Positions 8,088 to 14,766 of a stretch of DNA of 18,374 nt are shown one piece after another. Under the pieces are notes generated by a model. It made no database searches. It worked only from the letters and a program-made list of their open reading frames with translations, and was not told where the DNA came from. The translations under genes and the position numbers were made by a program. The DNA lies in NCBI GenBank assembly GCA_964639225.1, contig CAZXCK010000088.1, positions 1-18,374 of the forward strand. Direction: 5' to 3'. Source of the stretch: CAZXCK01 sp964639225 (GTDB taxonomy: Bacteria > Chloroflexota > Anaerolineae > Aggregatilineales > Phototrophicaceae). Position 1 is the stretch's first letter. Every line of letters begins with the position of its first letter.

Positions 8088-8115
8088 ATTCTATCTTCGA
8101 TCACGAACGTTGCAA
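8088..8115 (-). promoter_or_regulatory. Candidate promoter of the branching-enzyme gene
   Basis: On the minus strand, TTGCAA (8115-8110) is followed after 16 bases by TAGAAT (8093-8088), about 38 bases before the GTG start. The -10 hexamer is identical to that proposed for glgA. The -35 overlaps a palindrome (8113-8126). Confidence 0.5.
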
Positions 8116-8126
8116 GGTAAACCTTG
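8113..8126. promoter_or_regulatory. Palindrome overlapping the GH57 -35 element (possible operator)
   Basis: CAAGGTAAACCTTG is a 6-bp inverted repeat around a 2-base centre. It abuts the kinase stop codon and overlaps the -35 of the GH57 promoter. The loop is too short for an RNA hairpin, so a protein-binding site is more natural. A 14-bp palindrome can also occur by chance. Confidence 0.25.
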
Positions 8127-9413
8127 TTATGAAATGGGTAATACCATCGTGAAAACGCTGCCTTCGCCTGCCAGGCTGCGCACCGTCAGGAAGCCGCCGT
8201 GCGCCTCGGCGACCGTGTGCGCGATAAACAGGCCCTGTCCCAGCCCTCGCGGGTCGATCAGCTTACCGGCGGTGTTGCGAGCCTTGCCCCGGTAGAATCG
8301 CTCAAAGATATGCGGCATGTCCGCCTCGCTGATGCCCACGCCGCTGTCCTCGACTTCGAGCGCGACGCTGTGCGCGTCGCCATCTGCCAGGCTGGCCGCG
8401 ACGACAATATAACCACCGGACTCGGTATAGTGGATGGCGTTCTGCACCAGGTGACCCAGCGCCCAGCGCAGATGCTGTTCGTCGCCCTTGAGGTTGAGCC
8501 GGTCGGCATCGCGCACAAACACCATGATTTCCAGCCGCTTTCTCTTGATCTCCGGCGCTGCGCCGTTGACCACACTCCAGATCAGCGACTCCATTTCAAC
8601 CGGGTCGTGACGGATGCTGAACGTGCCCGCGCTCATCTCCGAGACGTCCAGCAACTCAATGACCATGCGGTTGAGGATGTCCACGTTGCGGCTGAGGGCT
8701 TCCAGCAGACGCCGGTCCGGCATGGTATCCTGCTCGCTGCCCATCAGCACCTCGCTCATCCCCTTGATGACCGTCATCGGGGTTTTGAGTTCGTGCGAAA
8801 TGGCGGTGACAAACTGATCCTTCAGCCGGTCGGCCAGGGCATCGCGGGTGATATCGCGCAGCACGATCATCGTGCCCTGCCGTTCACCCTGGCTGTTGGC
8901 GACGGCAGCCACCTGTGCCCCCAGCACCTGATTGCGCACGCGCACCCGCTCCGGCTCTCCCAGCGGCACGATCTCGCTGTCCAGCGTGGTGACGTCGCGG
9001 TAGGTGTCGAACAGGCTGCCCAGCTCGCCCTGTACGACCTCGTTTTCTCGGCCCAGAAGCTCGCGGGCGGCGCGGTTCATGAAGACCAGCTTGCCGTCCA
9101 TATCCTGCATAATGACGCCCTCTGGCAGCGCCGCCAGCATCCCATGCAGGCGTTCGAGTTCGATCTCGTGCTTTTCCAGGTTGCGCCGCAGTTGTTTGTT
9201 CTGCTCGCCCACGCGCCGGGCCGTCTCGATCTTGTTTTGCAGCTCGCGCCGGCGATCCTGGCGTGCCTGGCTGATGCCCTCGTCGTCACCGCGACGAACC
9301 AGCCCGCCATACAGACGGTTGAAAAGGCGCTCGGTAGCGGCACCAAGCTGGTTGACACGCTGGATAACACCGCCGATTTCCTGCGGGTCGTGGGGCGGCG
9401 GCTGGCTGCTCAT
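8127..9413 (-). CDS. Soluble PAS-domain sensor histidine kinase
   Basis: A two-component kinase that autophosphorylates on histidine and passes phosphate to a receiver aspartate, probably of the overlapping upstream gene. Order in the 428 residues: charged coiled-coil stretch (about 45-95), PAS domain (about 92-190, with MQDMDGKLVFMNRAARELLG), HisKA with ISHELKTPMTVI (H207), then the ATPase domain with N-box LVQNAIHYTE (N325), G1 EDSGVGI (355-361), F-box IFERFYR (369-375) and G2 GLGQGLFI (390-397). All catalytic motifs are intact. No membrane segment or signal peptide is visible, so it senses a cytosolic cue or a partner protein. Its ATG overlaps the stop of the receiver gene as ATGA (9410-9413), so translation is coupled. 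The signal is unknown; nearness to glycogen genes is only suggestive. Confidence 0.93.
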   Translation of the reverse strand: MSSQPPPHDPQEIGGVIQRVNQLGAATERLFNRLYGGLVRRGDDEGISQARQDRRRELQNKIETARRVGEQNKQLRRNLEKHEIELERLHGMLAALPEGVIMQDMDGKLVFMNRAARELLGRENEVVQGELGSLFDTYRDVTTLDSEIVPLGEPERVRVRNQVLGAQVAAVANSQGERQGTMIVLRDITRDALADRLKDQFVTAISHELKTPMTVIKGMSEVLMGSEQDTMPDRRLLEALSRNVDILNRMVIELLDVSEMSAGTFSIRHDPVEMESLIWSVVNGAAPEIKRKRLEIMVFVRDADRLNLKGDEQHLRWALGHLVQNAIHYTESGGYIVVAASLADGDAHSVALEVEDSGVGISEADMPHIFERFYRGKARNTAGKLIDPRGLGQGLFIAHTVAEAHGGFLTVRSLAGEGSVFTMVLPIS

Positions 9414-9826
9414 GGGTTCTGCTGCTTCCGCTTCTGCTCGATGATGTCGTGCAGAACCACATGCAGCCGGTCGAAATCCGGCAGCGGTTTGTTGATGACG
9501 TGGTCGATGCCATATTCCCGGCGCATTTTCTCCATTTCGTCCTCGCTCATTACGAAGGCGGTCATCATGACGATGGCGATGTTCTGCAGGGCTGGTATGG
9601 CACGCATCCGGCGCGCGATCTCGTTGCCGCGCTTGCCCGGCATGCGAATGTCCATCAGCGCGAATTCGGGCAGCGCGCCATTGTGTTTACCGGCTTCCAC
9701 TTCGTCCAGCCAGTCCCACAGTTTCTGCCCGCTGTCGAACGTCAGGGCGGTGTGACCCCACACCTGGCACATCATCGCAACCAGGTTACGAATATCGGCT
9801 TCGTCTTCGGCGATTAACCAGATCAA
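9410..9826 (-). CDS. Receiver-only response regulator
   Basis: The 138-residue product is one CheY-like receiver domain: acidic pocket E7-D8-E9, phospho-acceptor D59 in ALMDIRMPG, T89 in VMMTA, and K113 in NKPLP. It has no DNA-binding or enzymatic output domain, so it must act by protein contact or as a phosphorelay shuttle. It overlaps the kinase gene by ATGA, which makes that kinase its likely partner. The start is TTG: the frame opens with MIWLIAEDEADI, which cannot be shortened without losing beta-strand 1, and AGGGGG lies 5 bases upstream (9832-9837). It is paralogous to the divergent receiver at 10050-10694, sharing WxxxEDExDI, LPExAxxDIRxPG and KPLPxF. Confidence 0.92.
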   Translation of the reverse strand: MIWLIAEDEADIRNLVAMMCQVWGHTALTFDSGQKLWDWLDEVEAGKHNGALPEFALMDIRMPGKRGNEIARRMRAIPALQNIAIVMMTAFVMSEDEMEKMRREYGIDHVINKPLPDFDRLHVVLHDIIEQKRKQQNP

Positions 9827-9949
9827 GCTAGCCCCCTGATCATCAAAGAAGGTCCGTCAGATTATGTCCCTAGTATAACGCTTAAATCATCACGCAGACA
9901 GTTGACGGACGGCGGCGGCGATTGTGCATAATATCTGGATGTGTTGTGT

Positions 9950-9978
9950 TTGCTTAATGCGCCCGATGAACTTATCAT
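9950..9978 (+). promoter_or_regulatory. Candidate promoter of the receiver-NERD-addB-addA operon
   Basis: TTGCTT (9950-9955) is followed after exactly 17 bases by TATCAT (9973-9978), predicting a start near 9985 and a leader of about 65 bases. It is the best plus-strand match before the whole block. All genes from 10050 onward are on the same strand with gaps of at most 34 bases and no terminator between them. Confidence 0.45.
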
Positions 9979-10031
9979 TGTAAGGTGGTATGTGAGCAGT
10001 TGGAACGTGGTTTGACCATGCGGCAGGCCAC

Positions 10032-10039
10032 AGGAAAGG
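10032..10039 (+). promoter_or_regulatory. Ribosome binding site that fixes the TTG start at 10050
   Basis: AGGAAAGG lies 10 bases before TTG at 10050, but over 20 bases before the in-frame ATG at 10062. This favours the TTG start, which also preserves the first beta-strand of the receiver domain. Confidence 0.6.
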
Positions 10040-10049
10040 TGGCGCGGTT

Positions 10050-10694
10050 TTGTCGACTTGGATGGTTGTCGAGGACGAGCCGGACATCTACGATGTTCTG
10101 CTGGCGATGTTCGGCATCTGGGGAATCGAAGGTGTCGCGTTCGTCGATGGCGAAGAGGCCGTCGCCTGGATCGACGATGTGGACCATAAGCGTTTTGTGG
10201 GCGAACTGCCAGAGTTGGCAATTCTCGATATTCGCCTGCCGGGCGACATCGAAGGCCACCAGGTCGGCGAGCGTCTGCGCAACAGCCCGGTCCTGCGCGA
10301 TATGGCGATTGTGCTCATCACCGCGTACAAACTGGCTCCGGATGCCGAAGCGGCTATCAGGCAGCAGGCAGGCGCTGATGCGCTCATCTATAAGCCGCTG
10401 CCCAAGTTCACCGAGTTAAAGCAGTCTCTGGAGGCGGTGCTGGCGAAGCGGCGCGCCCAGCGTTTGGACGAGTCGCCGTCAGCGCCCGCTGCTGATGACA
10501 AATCGCCCGTCACCGAATCTGCCGCGCCACCCCAGCCGAAACCCCGTCGCCGGATCATCAAACGGCGTAAGGTACGCAGCAGGACATCTGGCAGCGCATC
10601 GACTGCGAAATCCGATAGCAGGTCTACCGCTAAGGCCAGTGAGCGCGACACACGCCCCGGCAAAGACAGTACGGCCAGACCGGATAAGGACTGA
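10050..10694 (+). CDS. Response regulator: receiver domain plus basic disordered tail
   Basis: The 214-residue product starts with a CheY-like receiver (1-135): E8-D9-E10 acidic pocket, phospho-acceptor D60 in AILDIRLPG, T91 in VLITAY, K115 in YKPLP. A tail from about 140 to the end is rich in Pro, Ser, Lys and Arg, with a strongly basic stretch RRRIIKRRKVRSR (166-178). The tail has no helix-turn-helix or other fold that I recognise and looks disordered; charge suggests contact with nucleic acid or an acidic partner, but that is inference. The start is TTG. It is paralogous to the receiver at 9410-9826, transcribed away from it. It is the first gene of the plus-strand block, 17 bases ahead of the NERD-like gene, an odd companion for a helicase-nuclease. 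Its kinase could be the product of 8127-9413. Confidence 0.9.
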   Translation: MSTWMVVEDEPDIYDVLLAMFGIWGIEGVAFVDGEEAVAWIDDVDHKRFVGELPELAILDIRLPGDIEGHQVGERLRNSPVLRDMAIVLITAYKLAPDAEAAIRQQAGADALIYKPLPKFTELKQSLEAVLAKRRAQRLDESPSAPAADDKSPVTESAAPPQPKPRRRIIKRRKVRSRTSGSASTAKSDSRSTAKASERDTRPGKDSTARPDKD

Positions 10695-10711
10695 GACCAG
10701 GACAACCCACC

Positions 10712-11467
10712 ATGACGAACTCTCTGCGCAACGTCGCGCCGGCCCAGGCGTTGGCCCGGCGGGCACGACGTCTCATCCAACTGGCTTTTGTCACCGTCTC
10801 CGCCGGGATTTTCTTCGCCATTGTGGGGCTGGCGCTGTACGTCGTGCCACTGACGGCCAATTCCAGCGGTGCTTTTGCCCTGTTCGACACTGGGCGCGCC
10901 CTGTTCTTTTACGGCGGCGTCATCCTGAGTCTGGTCGGTGTCGGTCTGGCGGTGCGGGCCGTCACCTGGCGCCGGGAGAACGAACCCGCCCGCCAGACCG
11001 GGCGCGCGCTGGCCCCGCACCTGGACTCGCGTTATATCTTCATCCGCAACCTGAGCCGGCGCGGGCTGGGCTATGTCGATGCCGTGCTGGTTGGCCCGGC
11101 GGGCGTGCTGGTCTTTCGCACAGTGGATATGCAGGGCACATTCCTCAACGAGGCTACCAAATGGCTGCGCCGCAGCCGCCAGGGATGGCAGCCCATGCGC
11201 CTGACCAGCCCCACCGAGGAACTGATCGACGACATGCGCAGCATGCGCGAGTATCTGGCGCGGGCCGAGCTGTACGACATACCCATTTTCGGCGTCGTCG
11301 TCTTCACGCAGGAGCCGCCGCTGGCCCGCTTCCAGCTCAGAAACCCGGTGATGCCGGTTGTGCATCTGTCGCAGTTGCCCGCCCGCCTGCGCGAGTTTTA
11401 CCTGAATGGCGAACGCCTGAACGCGACGACTGTGCAGCGCATCGAAGCCATGCTCTATGAAGGCTGA
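10712..11467 (+). CDS. Two-TM membrane protein with degenerate NERD-like domain
   Basis: The 251-residue product has two hydrophobic helices (about 22-47 and 62-86) flanked by arginines on the outer ends (RRARR before the first, RRE after the second). That predicts a hairpin with both termini in the cytosol. Residues about 100-225 resemble a NERD (nuclease-related) domain: YVDAVLVGPAGVLVF aligns with the NERD core that normally reads iDhvlvGpnGvfvIExK. D123 is kept, but the catalytic Glu and Lys are R136 and V138. The later N-P-x-x-Q motif reads S166-P-T-E-E170. If the fold call is right, it is unlikely to cut DNA and may bind nucleic acid or partners at the membrane. It sits 17 bases after the receiver gene and 34 before addB, so co-expression is likely. 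NERD assignment is by motif alignment only. Confidence 0.72.
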   Translation: MTNSLRNVAPAQALARRARRLIQLAFVTVSAGIFFAIVGLALYVVPLTANSSGAFALFDTGRALFFYGGVILSLVGVGLAVRAVTWRRENEPARQTGRALAPHLDSRYIFIRNLSRRGLGYVDAVLVGPAGVLVFRTVDMQGTFLNEATKWLRRSRQGWQPMRLTSPTEELIDDMRSMREYLARAELYDIPIFGVVVFTQEPPLARFQLRNPVMPVVHLSQLPARLREFYLNGERLNATTVQRIEAMLYEG

Positions 11468-11501
11468 TCGTCGCCAGAGCAGAGGTTAAGGTTGTGTCAT
11501 C

Positions 11502-14500
11502 ATGAGTGTCGATATTCTGCTGGCGCCGGTGGGAGCCGGTAAGACCGAGGTCGTTCTCGACCGGCTGACCGCACTGCTGGCTCAACAGCCGCTGGCGCGG
11601 GTGTGGGTGCTGCTGGCCTCGCGCCGCCAGCAGGACGCCTTCCGCGAGCGCCTGGTGCAGCGCACCGGCATCGCCTTCAATGTCGAGTTCTTCAACTTCT
11701 ACGAACTCTACCAGCGCCTGCTGGACCTTGACCGCCAGCCGCAGCGCCTCATCTCCGAGACGGCGCGTCTGGCTCTGCTGCGCGAGCTGCTGCGCAGCCT
11801 GCGCCCGCAGCTTGAGGTGTATCACACCATCGCCGACCGGCCCGGTCTGGCGCGCATCGTCATCGATTTCATCGACGAGCTGAAGCAGAATCAGGTGCAG
11901 CCGGAAGATTTCGCCGCTGCCGCCGCCACCCCCCGCGATCACGATCTGGCGCTCATCTACCGGGCTTACCAGCAGCGGCTCATCGAGCACAGGCTTGCCG
12001 ACCGCGAAGGGCAGGGCTGGCTGGCCGTCGAGGCGCTGGACCGCAACCGCCAAATTGTCACCGCCGTAGACTGGCTCATCGTCGATGGCTTCGACCAGTT
12101 TACGCCGGTCCAGGCGGCGCTGCTGGCCGAGCTGTCGGCGCAGGTGACCGGGTCGCTGGTCACGCTGACGACCATCCCCACCCGCCAGCACACCGCCGGC
12201 AGACGCTTCGCGGCGGCGCTGGACCGCCTGCGCTGGCACTTCGACCGGCGCGGTGTCCCATACCGCGAGGAGACGCTTGCCGCCAGCATGGATGCCGTTC
12301 GCCACATCGATTTGCAGCGGCTGGTGGCCGACATATTCCAGCCGGGGCCGCCCGTGCCCAGTTCCGGCGGTCTGGCGCTGCTGGAAGCGCCCGACCCGGC
12401 AGCCGAGGTCGGCGCGGTGCTGCGCCACGTCAAACGGCTGCTGCTGGCCGGCGATGGTACCACCCCCGACGATATCCTGATCGTCCTGCGCGACTGGGAG
12501 CGCTACCGTGTGCATTTCAGCGCGCTGGGCCGCCAGTACAATCTGCCCTTGGCCCTGCATTACGGCGAACCCCTGGCCGAGAACCCGGCCATCGTCGCCC
12601 TGCTGGACGTGCTGCGCCTGCACGAGATCGACTTCCGCCGCCGCGAACTGCTGGACGTGCTGCGTTCACCGTATTTCAAAGTGCCCGGCGTAGATGCCGC
12701 TGCCGCCGACCTGCTGGACCGGCTGGCGCGCCAGATGCTGGTGATTGGTGGGCGGCAGGCCTGGCTCGACACGCTGGCTTTCGCCGGTCAGCCGCTGGCC
12801 GATGAGGACGGCGAGCCAGTCGAAACCACCGCCGATGCGCAGCAGCTCGCCGATCTGCGTGTGGCGCTGGCCGACTTCTTCGATGCCGTCACGCCGCCGC
12901 CACAGGCCGACATGGCGACCTACGTCGCCTGGTTGGAGAAGCTGCTGGGCGCTGATCCCCATCTGGAACCGGAGCCGGACGAACTCGCCGAGGCCGCGTC
13001 CTACAGCCTGAATTTACTGGCTTGCCTGCGCGACGATCACGCGCCGCTGCCTGTGATTGCCCGTGACATCACCGCCGCCCAGGAGTTCAAGCGGGCGCTG
13101 CGTGGTTTGCTGGCCGCCGAGGCGCTGGCGCGGGGTATGTTCGCCGCCGCCGACCTCACCTGGGACGATTTCCAGGCGGCGCTGCTGGCCGCTGTCGGGC
13201 GCGCTGCCGTCAATCCGCGCCCGGACCACAGCGGGCGCGTGCTGGTCACATCGGCCACTGACGCGCGCGGACTGCCGCACCGCCACGTTTTTATTCTGGG
13301 CCTCAGCGAAGGCATATTTCCCACCCGCACGCCCGAAGACCCGCTCTACCTCGACAGCGAGCGCCGCGCCCTGCGCGCCGCCGGGCTGACGCTTGACAGC
13401 CAGGCCGAGCGCAGCGCCGATGACGGCCTGTTCTATGAGCTGATCTGCCTGCCGCGCGACACGCTGATCTGCTCCCGGCCCACGCTCGACAACGGCGAAC
13501 TGTGGCCGGCCAGCGCCTTATGGCAGGCGGTGACAGCGGTTTTCGCCGACAGCGACGCCCTCATCGCCCGCGACCGGCTCAAAGTCGGCCGGACGCTGCC
13601 CGCCGCCGGTGTCGCCACCCGCGCCGAGGCGGCCATCGCTGTTGCTGCCGATAGCGCCAGCGACTCACCGGCTGCGCGCTGGCTGCGCGTTCACCAACCG
13701 GCTTACTGGCAGCACATCCGCGAAGCCGCCGCCGTCGAGCGCGACCGCCTGGACGGTGCAAGTCGCTATCCGCAGCACAACGGCAGGCTGAACCAGCCGC
13801 ACCTCATCGAGCGTGTCGCCGCGCTGCTGGGTCCGTCGCGCCAGTGGAGTGCTAGCCAGCTCAACGATTACGGCGTGTGCGGTTTTCGTTTCTTCGCCGG
13901 GCGGCTGCTGGGCCTGGAGAGCCTGGTCGAACCGGAGATTGGCATGGACGCGGCCCAGTTCGGCAGCATCAATCACGCCATCCTGGAGCAGACGTACCGC
14001 TATTTTCAGGAGCGCGAGCTGCCCATCGTCCCGGCCAACCTGGAGCTGGCGCTGGAACAACTGGAGATCGCCGCCCATGATGTTTTCGCCGATGCCCCGA
14101 TGCGCTTTGGCTTCAGGCCGTCGGCGACCTGGCCCCAGGAGCAACAGGTCATCCGCCGCCGCCTGCGCGCGCTCGTCGAGCAGGACTTCAGCGACAGCCC
14201 GCTCAACAAGCTGGCGGCTTCCGGTGATGCGCGCGTGCCGTACCAACTGGAAGCCGCGTTCGGCTACTTCGCCGGGCAAGCGCCGGGCACACCCGTATCG
14301 GTTCATTTAAGCGATGAAGCCGGTTCGCTGCGCGTGCGCGGTTTCATCGACCGCATCGACCTCGTGGGCGACCGCCTGTACGTCGTCGATTACAAATCCG
14401 GCTCGACCAAAATCGACGTGAAGGAACTGGCCGAGGGCCGCAACTTCCAGATGATGGTTTACCTGGAAGCCATTCGCGCGCTGGCCGCCCGCATGGATGA

Positions 14501-14744
14501 ACCGCTGCGAGTGGGCGGCGGGCTGTTCTGGCACATCGGCAGCCGCGAAACCAGCGGTGCCATGACCTTCAGCGATGGCGAACCGGAGGAGATCGCCATG
14601 GCGCGCCAGCATCTGGCGGGGTATATCACGGCGGCGCGTCGTGGCGATTTCGCCACCCACGCCAACCGGCCCCAGCAGGGCCGCTGCGTGAGTTACTGCG
14701 AGTTTTCCCAGCTATGCCGCATCAGCAATCAGCGACGGGCGTAA
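11502..14744 (+). CDS. addB: AddB-like ATP-dependent helicase/nuclease subunit
   Basis: AddB pairs with AddA to unwind and resect double-strand DNA ends for recombination and to degrade foreign linear DNA. The 1080-residue product (B. subtilis AddB is about 1166) has an N-terminal Walker A APVGAGKT (K14), the UvrD-like segment ATDARGLPHRHVFILGLSEG before residue 610, and a C-terminal RecB-type nuclease. Nuclease residues are H825 in SINHAI, D950 in GFIDRID and D963-Y-K965. The 13-residue D to D spacing equals E. coli RecB D1067-D1080-K1082. Candidate Fe-S cluster cysteines are C793 plus C1062, C1066 and C1072 (C-x3-C-x5-C; the B. subtilis protein has C-x2-C-x5-C). The ATG start has a weak AAGG 10 bases upstream. 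It is followed after 22 bases by the HEPN-like gene and then addA. A RexB or generic PD-(D/E)XK helicase-nuclease label would be the alternative. Confidence 0.88.
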   Translation: MSVDILLAPVGAGKTEVVLDRLTALLAQQPLARVWVLLASRRQQDAFRERLVQRTGIAFNVEFFNFYELYQRLLDLDRQPQRLISETARLALLRELLRSLRPQLEVYHTIADRPGLARIVIDFIDELKQNQVQPEDFAAAAATPRDHDLALIYRAYQQRLIEHRLADREGQGWLAVEALDRNRQIVTAVDWLIVDGFDQFTPVQAALLAELSAQVTGSLVTLTTIPTRQHTAGRRFAAALDRLRWHFDRRGVPYREETLAASMDAVRHIDLQRLVADIFQPGPPVPSSGGLALLEAPDPAAEVGAVLRHVKRLLLAGDGTTPDDILIVLRDWERYRVHFSALGRQYNLPLALHYGEPLAENPAIVALLDVLRLHEIDFRRRELLDVLRSPYFKVPGVDAAAADLLDRLARQMLVIGGRQAWLDTLAFAGQPLADEDGEPVETTADAQQLADLRVALADFFDAVTPPPQADMATYVAWLEKLLGADPHLEPEPDELAEAASYSLNLLACLRDDHAPLPVIARDITAAQEFKRALRGLLAAEALARGMFAAADLTWDDFQAALLAAVGRAAVNPRPDHSGRVLVTSATDARGLPHRHVFILGLSEGIFPTRTPEDPLYLDSERRALRAAGLTLDSQAERSADDGLFYELICLPRDTLICSRPTLDNGELWPASALWQAVTAVFADSDALIARDRLKVGRTLPAAGVATRAEAAIAVAADSASDSPAARWLRVHQPAYWQHIREAAAVERDRLDGASRYPQHNGRLNQPHLIERVAALLGPSRQWSASQLNDYGVCGFRFFAGRLLGLESLVEPEIGMDAAQFGSINHAILEQTYRYFQERELPIVPANLELALEQLEIAAHDVFADAPMRFGFRPSATWPQEQQVIRRRLRALVEQDFSDSPLNKLAASGDARVPYQLEAAFGYFAGQAPGTPVSVHLSDEAGSLRVRGFIDRIDLVGDRLYVVDYKSGSTKIDVKELAEGRNFQMMVYLEAIRALAARMDEPLRVGGGLFWHIGSRETSGAMTFSDGEPEEIAMARQHLAGYITAARRGDFATHANRPQQGRCVSYCEFSQLCRISNQRRA

Positions 14745-14766
14745 CCGCCCGGAAAGGAACAATCCG

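Larger units (their letters stand above)
9827..10049. promoter_or_regulatory. Shared control region between two divergent receiver genes
   Basis: This 223-base AT-richer interval separates the two paralogous receiver genes. On the plus strand it holds the promoter listed at 9950-9978 and a weaker pair, TTGACG (9902-9907) and CATAAT (9927-9932), with a long 19-base spacer. On the minus strand it holds -10-like TATACT (9877-9872) and CATAAT (9866-9861) without convincing -35 partners. I see no clear operator repeat and no small gene in it. Confidence 0.5.

Noticed and set aside
8199..9755. 518-codon open frame on the plus strand
   Set aside because: Antisense to the kinase and receiver genes, both with complete catalytic motifs.
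10388..11365. 325-codon open frame on the minus strand
   Set aside because: Crosses the junction of the receiver and NERD-like genes on the opposite strand and shows no motif; a shadow.
11337..12623. 428-codon open frame on the minus strand
   Set aside because: Antisense shadow of addB; Gln/Gly/Val-rich translation without family features.
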